Shown in pieces: positions 32,399-41,955 of a stretch of 64,000 bases of DNA. A model generated the notes under the pieces. That model searched no databases, had not been told where the DNA came from, and was given only the letters and a program-made list of their open reading frames with translations. The position numbers were made by a program, and so were the translations under genes. Numbering within the stretch: position 1 is the first letter of the stretch; the number at the start of each line of letters is the position of its first letter. This DNA is from Haliclona indistincta. Taxonomy: Eukaryota > Porifera > Demospongiae > Haplosclerida > Chalinidae. The stretch spans positions 1,445,142 through 1,509,141 of the forward strand of contig OZ024785.1 in the NCBI GenBank assembly GCA_964017065.1, read 5' to 3'.

Positions 32399-33222
32399 GG
32401 TATGACCGGTGTGAATGTGTGAATTTTTGGTATACCAAACAAACAATTAGTGGCAGAACCGAACAAGCTAGGGACATTATTTTTTCAAATAGTTAAAGTA
32501 GAAAGGTTTGTTTGTATGTACAATACAAATGATAGTTTCAAAGTGTTTAGGTTTTGCAAAATGTTCGTTGTTGTAAAGTGTAGTGAAAGTACATTATCTT
32601 GTTTTTCTCGCTGACAGAAAGAGATGCAGTAATTTCAGTTTCACAGTTGTTTAGGGGACGCAAAGAGCTAACTTTTGTGCAGAGGCCGCAATCACAAAGA
32701 TATTTGTTCTCAATGCTCATCCTTTTTAGCTGAACACTGCCTAGAGCAGCCGAATTGGATCCTGCTGATGCGGCCTCTGCTAAGAACAACGCAAACTTGT
32801 TGAAGAATCCATGTAGCAACTCTTGAGTACTGTTGATACTCCTTCGCTGAGTATGAGCCCGCCAGGCTTCGTGGTTGTGTACAGATCAGTCCTGTCTTGT
32901 TCTCCACGCGCACATTTTACTCGTTATTCTATTTAATGACACAAGCAAACGCTTAGCTAATACTGTTCCAAATATGGAAGCGTGGTGTAGCTTGTGGTTT
33001 GGCTTACAGCTGTCAAATAGCGCTCATGAATCTAATTATTGTTGCGTGAATCTAATTATTGTTGCGTGAATATCATTAAAAGTGATATTTTTTAGTAGTA
33101 TATCTCCTGAACCAATCAGAATTCTGTACTGTAACACTGGAATTTTACTTATCAGTCTAAAATGAACATATGCTGTAAAACCAACAAAAATCCAAGAGAT
33201 GAATTTTCACACCGGTCATACC
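32399..33222. mobile_element. TTAA-targeting element with GGTATGACCGG ends (Kolobok-like)
   Basis: The termini are perfect inverts: GGTATGACCGGTGTGAA and TTCACACCGGTCATACC. TTAA flanks it at 32395-32398 and 33223-33226, and satellite DNA continues on both sides. 824 bp long. Open frames inside are short and not transposase-like. TTAA duplication without CCC ends favours Kolobok over piggyBac, which is inference. The target TTAA is itself a variant of the satellite unit (TTAAG for TTAGG). Confidence 0.85.
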
Positions 33223-33264
33223 TTAAGATCATGTTAGGAACATGTTAGGATCATGTTAGGATCA

Positions 33265-33430
33265 TGCAAGCATCATCTAGTAACACTGGGCATGCAAGCA
33301 TCATCTAGTATCACTGGGCATGCAAGCATCATCTAGTAACACTGGGCATGCAAGCATCATCTAGTAACACTGTGCATGCAAGCATCATCTAGTATCACTG
33401 GGCATGCAAGCATCATCTAGTAACACTGGG
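33265..33430. repeat. 28-bp tandem repeat, ~6 copies
   Basis: Unit CATGCAAGCATCATCTAGTA plus ACACTGGG, with AAC/ATC variation. It lies between the 11-bp satellite and the WD40 exon of the kinesin. Confidence 0.9.
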
Positions 33431-33448
33431 CTTGTAATGCTATTCTGT

Positions 33449-33664
33449 CATTGCAAAGGTCAAGTTGCAGCTCACAAGTCTTCAATCAATAGTATAGCAA
33501 TCAATCATGATGCTGTGTTCACTGGGTCTAGGTGAGTGAGTGAGCAATCATTCCATTGCCCTCGGCAGTGCTGCACGTGTATTATACCTGTAGTTCTGTG
33601 GTTCATATAGTATTGTGTTTTATAGTGACCAGACAGTTCATTTATGGCGTCTTAACCACTACTG
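33449..33664 (+). CDS. Last WD40 repeat exons of the KIF21-like gene
   Basis: The exon ending at about 33530 reads QVAAHKSSINSIAINHDAVF then TGS, followed by GTGAGT. The next exon (after TTTATAG, about 33626-33664) reads DQTVHLWRLNHY then TGA. Together they form one complete WD40 repeat (AH...F-TGSSDQTVHLW), fitting the C-terminal WD40 propeller of KIF21 proteins. The other WD40 repeats are not in this window, probably lost where the satellites now lie. Confidence 0.7.
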
Positions 33665-34059
33665 ACAGCTGATTCAAGACTAACAATATAAATCACTTCT
33701 CCGACATATTATCAAAACATTATCTATCTCTTGAAACACTGAAATGGGGCTTACGTTGCATGCTGCATGACGGGAGTGGGCAGTGATAACTGGTGGTGTG
33801 TGTCAAGCAAGAGTCATGACCAGATATCCATAGTAGTGAAACTAGTATTTTTGTTATGATACAAAGATGAGTAATAGTTGAAGTAGTGATGTAGAGTGTA
33901 TCAGTATTGCTAACAGTATACTGCACCTAACAACACTACATCAGTACAGCTGGACCTGTAGCTACTGAATGATGAGGAGGAAGACAATCTTTGCTTCAGT
34001 AATGGTTGGTTTTTGCGAGGAGTTTCCACTAAGTGTCCAATGAGGTAGTACTATCTCCA

Positions 34060-34442
34060 ATTTTCTTTGAACAATGAAGGAAACTTGTATTCTTTGACTA
34101 GCTCTAGAGTGGCTTCCTAAACCATCAGTAGCTATGGTGATGAAATGATCGAGCAGCGTTGACCCACCTCATCAGTTTCAGTTGGGAACCTACAGATGAT
34201 ATCAGTAGCAATGACTACACCAGGCACTCTATCACTGCCATAATAAACACTTCCGAATACACTAAACAATTGTTGAATACATGAATACATTAGTAACCAC
34301 CTTTCTCTGAGAAAATCTAGCACGTGAGTGAAGTCTGTCACTCTGTACTCTGATCCCTCTTCATGTCTCTTAGCACTGGATCAGAGCCTGACTGAACAGG
34401 GACATGTAGGAATGAGGGTGAGAGAGGATTTCCAACATCTTC
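34060..34442 (-). pseudogene. CDKAL1-like fragment, copy 2
   Basis: Less decayed than copy 1. It reads [19 protein letters not shown], slips frame, then [18 protein letters not shown]. The next exon reads [20 protein letters not shown] then FPTETDE, and the last reads EATLELVKEYKFPSLF. The QSGSD and ATDIIC-x-FP-x-ET motifs of the radical-SAM MiaB family are intact here (C-R-F for the usual C-G-F). The same one-base deletion after RDMK occurs in copy 1, so the gene was broken before the segment was duplicated. Its 5' side is cut by the hairpin MITE at 34443. Confidence 0.75.
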
Positions 34443-35069
34443 GTATAGGTTAGAGACCGAGGCCAAGGGATCTACGCGGTATAGAAACCCGAGGAAGCCA
34501 TATAGAACCCGAGCGCGTAGCGCGAGGGTTCTATGGCGACGCGAGGGTTTCTATACCGCGTAGATCCCGTTGGCCGAGGTCTCTAACCGGCTTAGAGTAT
34601 AGCAACCGTTGCTATCCAACAAGGTATTTTCGACGCTGCGCAAATGTTTTGTAAAGAACACGGCCTTACTTCAGCGATGGGAAAACACAGTCGAGTTTAG
34701 CTAGAGTACGTCGCTAAACGGCTTTCCATGTCTTGTTACACCTTGCTGGTACTCTGTCTCGTCTCCTACCGTCCTTCCGCCATCGCTTTAGCGTCTGCTA
34801 GTGGCTTTCTGACGCAACAAAAAGTTAGTTTCTGGAACTCACTCACGCTCACACGTGTACAAGCCTCACATCACGCGTTCTTGTAATAACAATTTTTATG
34901 GCTTGTTATGAATGCACTCTTACTAAGCAAACTGTGGTCTATCTGTTCGCGGAAGGACTCTATCTGTTCGCGGATGGACTCTATCCGTTCGCGGATGGTC
35001 TCTACAGCAAATAGATCCTCGGATCTAATAAATCTGATTGGTCAATAACATTGAGCTATACTCTAATAC
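34443..35069. mobile_element. Hairpin-ended MITE, present only in copy 2
   Basis: Absent from the matching place in copy 1 (about 15722). The left end folds almost fully: GTTAGAGACCGAGGCCAA pairs with TTGGCCGAGGTCTCTAAC, and inside that GATCTACGCGGTATAGAAAC pairs with GTTTCTATACCGCGTAGATC. The rest is non-coding, with three CTATCTGTTCGCGGA repeats at about 34935-34995. A similar hairpin is at 57420-57545. Confidence 0.75.
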
Positions 35070-36433
35070 AATATAGACACAACACACAAACTAAAAGTAA
35101 AATCTATGAAACCTGTAAGCTAAACAGTTATTCACTGTGATTCATAGCTACAATGCACAGAACTAAACTGTGTACATGATATAATGTGTAGCTAGTCATG
35201 GTTGCATTAAGAGGGGTGGATTGTTAGTGACTAATGTTAATGGGTCTACTTCATGGATTGGATTGTTCAGATTTTATGAATTTGTTACACAGGGAAAAAA
35301 AATTAAGAGGGGTGGATGGGGTGCCCTAGCTTGTTGCTCTCTCTTGAGTCATACAATACTAGTATAGTTCTTAGCATCTATTACTGTCTCACCATCACCA
35401 TTTATTGATCGACGAGTGGTTCGCCACCTTGTAAATTTTTTTTAATGAAACCCTGCATGCATACAGTGCTCCGGTATCACATGCACCAACTGCTGTAGCA
35501 GTGAGCTACCAATATCTCTATCATAGGCTCCTGTGTCCTAAGATGTGATCCACAGCTCAACCACACCCTCTATAATAACAAGAGTAAACTGCAGTCATCA
35601 CTGCTAGGTCAAAATTATTTTGACTGATCAGTCTGATCTAGATTCTGCAAATATAAATATTTAGCATGACTCTGGAATGTTATGCAAGCATTAGAAAGCA
35701 ATTCTTGTTTAGCTAGTCAGCCAGTTAGCTAGGTGTCAGCACAGTCAGTTGCAGCAGCAGTGAAGCACTAGTAAACCTTCCCGACCCCGTGCATCGCTCA
35801 GACCCCGCGTGTTGCCGGGCAACGTCACAACGTCATATGACATCACGTAATTAGACCACTAATGTAAACACAGGAAGTCAGATAGTAATTAGTGCTTCAT
35901 GATTATCCACTGGTGTAGATAGCTAATAATAGCTGTACTGTTTACTCTACTAATAACCATCCTTTCTAAGATCTTATCTCAACAATAATGCATCACTAAT
36001 ACACATGTGGAGCTATAATTATTAATGACTAATATTATCAACAATAAAGTTACAAGTAGCAGGTGACAAGCCGAGTAGGTCAAGTTTACTAGCTTAAGTA
36101 CCAAGGTGAAGTTCAAGAGGGAGTAATAGGGGCTTGGAATTGTGTAGGTGGTGGTGAGGTCCAGAGGAAAGATCATTGGAAACAAAATGATTGTACAAAG
36201 GCATGATTCCATAATTCATTCCTGTAAGAAAGAAGATATCATTAATGTACAGAAAACTCTAGTTCAGTGTTAAGTGTTAATTGACCTATAGCTATTCACT
36301 TTGGTACTTATTGGTAGACTCGTCACAGCAAGGCAAGAATAATGAGGTTTTGAAATTTAGGCTTAAAATTGAAATTCAAAATTTCAGCTGTATAGCTAAG
36401 AGGATGTCTTGAGATGCAAGAAAGTAAGTAGAC
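35070..36433. other. Duplicated and unique non-coding stretch
   Basis: 35070-36013 matches 15720-16605. The rest is AT-rich with no gene recognised. Confidence 0.4.
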
Positions 36434-36792
36434 CAGGGGCGTATCTGAACCCGGGCCCACACGGGCCTGGGCCCTACCATCAAACTGTGCAAATAATTAT
36501 ATTCATTATTAATTGTTATTATATTCACGTGTGTGTGTGCGCACAATAAGAATCAAAACTTAGTGTACCACAGTGCAGCGGTGCAGCTGATCAGTCCACT
36601 CAACTTCTCTGCCAAGTTGCTACCACAAAAACAGAACCATAGTGTTACTTTAGTCCGCATAGCTAGTCATAGCTAGTAATAGTTTTGCGTTAAACATTAA
36701 CAATAATTACCAGATGTGGGCGTGGTTAACTAGGCGTGGTCAATAAAAATTAATGAGGCCCTACCAACAACAGTGGGCCAGCTACGCCCCTG
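36434..36792. mobile_element. hAT-type MITE
   Basis: Ends CAGGGGCGTATCTG and CAGCTACGCCCCTG. 8-bp target duplication AAGTAGAC at 36426-36433 and 36793-36800. No coding capacity. The CAGGGGCGTA-type terminus is characteristic of hAT MITEs. Confidence 0.92.
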
Positions 36793-36873
36793 AAGTAGAC
36801 CCATAAACATTAGTCACTAACATTAATACTCCACATTCATTCCAAACTCACTATCAATGGTGATTATTTAGAG

Positions 36874-38503
36874 CTAGTCGATTTTTGATAGTGCTGTTTC
36901 AAGAGCTTGTTTAGTACACTTTCCTCCCTGACCAATCAGCCATGCAGCAAGCATCTCTCGCACACAATTGTTGACTTTCTTGTTATTAGCTTCGATTGCT
37001 TTTAAAGCACCATAATTCACTCTGAGGTGTACTCCAAGATCAAACCAGTCACTACGTATACACTTCAATGCTGTCAACAAGACAGAAAGATGTGAGATAT
37101 CTGCATGTACACACATGTAGTCACATTGGTACATTCACTCACAGCATACAACACTTACCCAATGTACCATCATCAGGTATGGTAGATAGATCAATAGTGG
37201 ATACTGGTGATGCAGCCGTAGGTACAGAGGGTGAAGCACTAAGATCTGAAGGAACATGGAAATTCAATAAAGTCACAAAGTGAATTACAAAGCTAACCTT
37301 TTAAAACTGATGGTGAATGTTTGATGACAGTATCTGAGTCTAGTCCTGCTTCTACCTAACATATGATCATGCAGGTGTCTTGCCCATACAAGTGTTAACT
37401 CACCAGAGGATTTCTGCCTGCAAATATACTAGTAGTGTCCAAATGCTTTCTCAAACTTAAGTAGCTCTGGGGTTCCAATTGAGGCATCTGACATCGTTCT
37501 TCCACTACATAAATGTGGTGGAATACCAGAATTAATGAATTCATGACTTTAGCAAGTAGCTTTATTTTCTTGTCATGGGTAATTTTTGTACATGGTTATT
37601 TGTATGAATAAAATCTTACCTGAACTAACAGGAGCTCTCAATTCAACAGCTGCATGTGATGGTGGTGGTACAGTAGAGGCAGCTGCATGTGATGGTGGTG
37701 GTACAGTAGAGGTACCTGCATGTGATTGTGGTGGTACAGTAGAGGTACCTGCATGTGATGGTGGTGGTACAGTAGAGGCAGCTGCATGTGATGGTGGTGG
37801 TACAGTAGAGGTACCTGCATGTGATGGTGGTGGTACAGTAGAGGCAGCTGCATGTGATGGTGGTGGTACAGTAGAGGTAGCTGCATGTGATGGTGGTGGT
37901 ACAGTAGAGGTAGCTGCATGTGATGGTGGTGGTACAGTAGAGGTAGCTACATGTGATGGTGGTGGTACAGTAGAGGTACCTGCATGTGATGGTGGTGGTA
38001 CAGTAGAGGTACCTGCATGTGATGGTGGTGGTACAGTAGAGGTACCTGCATGTGATGGTGGTGGTACAGTAGAGGTAGCTGCATGTGATGGTAGTGGTAC
38101 AGTATAGGTATAGCTACATGTGATGGTGGTGGTACAGTAGAGGTACCTGCATGTGATGGTGGTGGTACAGTAGAGGTAGCTACATGTGATGGTGGTGGTA
38201 CAGTAGAGGTAGCTGCATGTGATGGTGGTGGTACAGTAGAGGCAGCTGCTGCTAATGGTAATGCATGGATTATGATATCAAAGATACTAAATCACTTGAT
38301 CACCTGTGACTGGACAGTATTTCTCTTCTATTTTATTAGCTACACTGTTCTCATCCATATCCTTCAAAGCTTTGATAAGCTCTCTCCAAGATGCATCAGG
38401 ATAATACTTCTGCCACACGTGGAGCATCTCAGCCTTCATTCTATCAACACCATCAGTACGGTGAGTGGAATCCCAGGCTCTCCTTTTTTGAAAGTCTCTC
38501 TTT
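36874..38503 (-). CDS. Death-domain protein, C-terminal part (two Death domains and repeat linker)
   Basis: Death domains assemble signalling platforms. Minus-strand exons in order: 38304-38503 reads RAWDSTHRTDGVDRMKAEML then HVWQKYYPDASWRELIKALK, the second half of a Death domain (W-x-x-L-I-x-A-L). 37621-38254 encodes an 11-residue repeat (STVPPPSHA preceded by AA, GT or AT) and ends VELRAPVSS. 37159-37245 is Ser/Thr/Pro-rich (LSASPSVPTAASPVSTIDLS). 36874-37070 reads IRSDWFDLGVHLRVNYGALK, then CVREMLAAWL and ALETALSKID before the stop, a second Death domain. The junction TL-A-LKCIRSDW is in frame. A two-base insertion near 38105 breaks the repeat frame. Tudor-like exons lie upstream on the same strand and may belong to the same gene. 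Confidence 0.65.
37650..38246 (-). repeat. 33-bp minisatellite coding a Pro-rich 11-mer
   Basis: About 18 copies of a 33-bp unit (core GCATGTGATGGTGGTGG then TACAGTAGAGGT). The minus strand gives (A/G)(A/T)STVPPPSHA. The plus strand is also open (ACDGGGTVEV), but only because the unit length is a multiple of three. Splice-like borders (acceptor CCATTAG and donor TCAG-GTAAG on the minus strand) support the minus reading. Confidence 0.85.
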
Positions 38504-38991
38504 CTGTAATAAAGTGATGAAGCTGATAATTATTATCATACACATGCTCACTTTTAAGACCTTGATGGGACTTATCCTGTATACAAGAACGATAATTCAA
38601 ATAATCATACAGACATATTGGTACTCTACTGTACATGACAATGTACTGCACAAATTGTACATTTACACAACCCAGCAACAAGCCAACAACCCAAAATACA
38701 GGACAGACAACTGATACAAAGCATTAAACAAGAAGAATGGCAGAAACTATTCACCGACTAGACTCCTCTGTCATGTGATACAGTATTTCTAATGGAGTAT
38801 AGTAGTACTACTGTCATTGACTAATCATTATACCACCACAGCTAGCTAGCTAGCTTGGGTTGACTACTTAGTCAAGTGAGTGTAACTGGTACCAGACCAG
38901 CTGTAGCAACTCATACAAGTTAGAGATATTCTATCTCACGTCAAAGCATCTTCACCTGAACACAATGTGTACATTATGCTATCTTGCTCAC

Positions 38992-39665
38992 AGTATGCTG
39001 CTGCAGTGGAACCACCACAGAGGTTGCTACTTCGATGATTTTCTTTTTAATGTCAACTCCACTATCATTAAATAGCTTGACGTAATACGTTGATATCTGA
39101 TTTTGTTCCTTGGGTTCAACCTGCATGCAACGAGCATAGAAAAACAATATTATTGTACAAAGAATCACTAACCTTCTGGACAACATCAACAGTAAGTCTT
39201 GAGCCGGTCGACAGTTCTGAGTATTTCCACTGAGCCTGAGGATCGAGGGACACGACATAACGAGCACTATAGACACACATCACTCCTAACCTCTCTCTTC
39301 CATACACTATCTGGACTGCAGTCAACAAAGGAACATTTCCTACACTAAGAGAAAGTATCATAATTTTAATGATCATAAAAACCACACAATCACTGCTGTG
39401 TACAAGTAAAGTCCCAGAGACTGATTGCTACATATTACCTTTCCATCATCTTCTCTCCCACACACTACAGCTCGATGCCACTGCTTATCAGCAGAGTAGT
39501 ATGCGCAACAGATTGTGTTATTTACATACTGCTCCTTTTCAGGAGGTATTTGTTCCATATAAGCTCTGCCAAAGATGCAGTTTCACAGCTGAGCTTAAAT
39601 TCTGCTGTCCGCCTTACCTCAAGGAACGTGACAGTGTTGTCAATGTTTTCTGCAGAGCAACATTC
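38992..39665 (-). CDS. Tudor-like exons upstream of the Death-domain exons
   Basis: Tudor domains bind methylated Arg or Lys and organise germ granules. Exon 39439-39565 reads AYMEQIPPEKEQYVNNTICC then AYYSADKQWHRAVV, matching the Tudor start (A-x-Y-x-x-D-x-x-W-x-R-A-x-V). Exon 39173-39344 opens, in the entry frame, with KCSFVDCSPDSVW (the FVDYG-like strand) and then continues in another frame as LSTGSRLTVDVVQK. Exon 38992-39120 reads ISTYYVKLFNDSGVDI, like the SN-like half of an extended Tudor domain. The frame change inside 39173-39344 means either a mis-modelled intron or a broken gene. No start codon was found. Linkage to the Death domains is unproven. Confidence 0.5.
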
Positions 39666-40202
39666 ACACTAAGATGATCAGGCATCAACCAACTCTCCTC
39701 CTGTCTGGAGTCCGCTCATTGGTACACAGTAATACTTTCTGTCTAGAGCATTGTTGATGCAAACAATAACTTTTGACAGAGAATTAAAATAATATTATAA
39801 TGTACCTGGTACCCATTCAAAGGCAGCAAAACGAAATAAAACATGATGATGATGATGACGATGACGATGATGATTATTATGATGATCATGATGATTATTG
39901 ATGGTGACGGAAGGTAGGTATGAGGTATCCTGAGTGACGGAAGGTAGGCATTGAGACTTCATCACTGCCTGGTTTCAATCTACAGAATAAGCAGAAGTCT
40001 AATATAAACCCCAATGACTGATCTGTGCTGTTGCAAGAAGCTATAGACAACAAGGAATCACAGAGGCTAGTGTTGTGTGGTTACTGATTCTTTTTGAGAA
40101 AGAAGCTGATGAACTGGTTTAGTCTTTGTAGCTGGATTCCCACGACGATGTGCATATCTACACACGTGCACAGAGACAAGTAAAATAATTATATTAAACT
40201 AG

Positions 40203-41143
40203 GCACCGAAGGTGCTTATGCCTCGGTGGAATGTTATGCATACATGCCTGTCTGACAAAATATGCTGAACTGAAATACACAAGCAGTAAAGAAAGTCTGC
40301 TGTTGCTAGTTGAACACTATGCTAGTGGCTGACAACTTATAAAATCATTACGAAGTTCACAAATTAAAGTTTGTCATGCCTAATTTGCACCTCATGTGAG
40401 AGACATTAAATCTGACATGGTATTCAATATTGGCAAGGAAGATTTTACATAATAATTATTATACTAGTGAGATGTAAGAAGTAGAGAAAAGAAAATAAAG
40501 ATACACAGTAAAGTTAAACTGGAGCTGTTGTACCTTTCTGTACAGCAATCAGAAGCCAATCAGTGCTGACCACTAATTCAACTGGGCGTGTCTATGTTGT
40601 TCAGGGCACAGCACGTACGTACAACAAGCGAGATAGCGTCCATAGCTTGCTTGCACAATTTCTTTAGACATGCGATGTAACCTATCAGCTTCTAGGCAGT
40701 CAACCGTGGATATTTTTGTCTACGGAGAACTCTAGATCGCCAGCAATGGCCATAGATCGTGAGGTAAGCAAAGCTACGCCATAACTCTAGAACGCAGCTT
40801 CATATACAAGTCTGCCGTGCTGTTCTGAAGTGAAGGCGAACTCACTAGCTGTAAGGCAGCCAGCAGCAGACAATTTTGTCTTTACATCAGCAACTAGATC
40901 GCCAGCCGGCGATCGCGAGGTAAGCAATCACGCTATAACTCACGAACAGAGCCTTATAACCAAAATCCTTACAATTCATTTTCAAGCAAATATCGACTTT
41001 AGCTTGTGTTGCAACTTTCAGCGCTTAGTTTTCTGCGAGCGACGAGAAATCCTGCCGACAGACAGACAGACAGATACATACATACATATATACACAAACC
41101 GACTACCGTATGCCCCGTGGCTCCGCCCACCGAGGCATAATAA
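40203..41143. mobile_element. Hairpin-ended MITE (GCCTCGGTGG family)
   Basis: The left end is a stem-loop, GGCACCGAAGGTGC, followed by TATGCCTCGGTGG. The right end is the inverse, CCACCGAGGCATAATA. Inside is a GACA/CATA microsatellite run (41055-41095) and two related copies of a ~60-bp GATCGCCAGC region. No transposase. Target duplication not resolved. Confidence 0.65.
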
Positions 41144-41955
41144 TATTGAGACAAATTAAACACAGTATGCTGATAGTAATATACATGTATCACCCAATGT
41201 AGAAACCAAGTAAATACTGACCATTATGTTGTAATAAGTAGTGCATTGTTTGATAAAAATTAGCAACAGGCCTTGCACTATGTCAGGTATAAATAGCACA
41301 GTAGACAATTAACAGTAGCTTAAGCGTGGACTGGTCAAAGTACAGGATGACAAATAGTTTGGTTTCTACAGTTAGTTAAAGCCTGCCCAGTCACACTGAT
41401 CATACAAGGAAGTCACCATTCGTCTTGTGGGCGTAGCAAGCTCCACCCAATGACGAAAAATTTCCTGAACATGTCACACCCACACAAATTTCAGACATGA
41501 ACTTTGGTACACAAGGAAGAAACTTATGTTTCGGATTTTGCACAAGGTCTCGGTCTATGAGTTACAGAGGGGCGAATATTTAATAAGAAGATACAATTTC
41601 GGCAAAAATTTCTTACCAGCAAGAGCGATGGAAGAAGATATATCTCCTTTTGCCAGACAGCCAAAAACCGCCCCACCCCTATGGGGCTCTCTGTGTACGA
41701 AATAATTTTGTTCCAAATACGGCAAGTGCTATTGGAGTGAGGGTACACCCATTTTCCATGTAAAACAGGCAAGTAATAGCCAGGACACTGTAGATTTATA
41801 TTGTGCAAAGAGCAGCAAAAAATAGTTCGACTAATCCACCCTTAATCTACTTAATTATTATGCTCAACGTCACTATAATGTTAACACTGTCATCAATAAT
41901 TGTAGCTATTAGTGTGGTATAATTATTATTAGTGCAGTATACATACATCCCATTG
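41144..41955. other. Gene-poor stretch
   Basis: No gene recognised. AT-rich with short open frames lacking any domain. Confidence 0.35.

Larger units (their letters stand above)
28760..36013 (+). repeat. Segmental duplication, copy 2
   Basis: Direct duplicate of 9905-16605 (blocks listed there). Copy 2 keeps the kinesin motor upstream. In place of the copy 1 tail exons it holds an 11-bp satellite, a TTAA transposon and a 28-bp repeat array. Confidence 0.85.

Noticed and set aside
32547..32913. Minus-strand open frames of 67-90 codons inside the TTAA element
   Set aside because: No transposase or other motif, and the frames overlap. Probably chance.
33265..33430. CRISPR-like spaced repeats
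   Set aside because: Units are contiguous without unique spacers and the genome is eukaryotic. Same for the 11-, 14- and 44-bp arrays.
37586..38107. Long open frame on the plus strand coding ACDGGGTVEV repeats
   Set aside because: Open only because the minisatellite unit is 33 bp. The minus reading has splice borders and continues a Death-domain gene.
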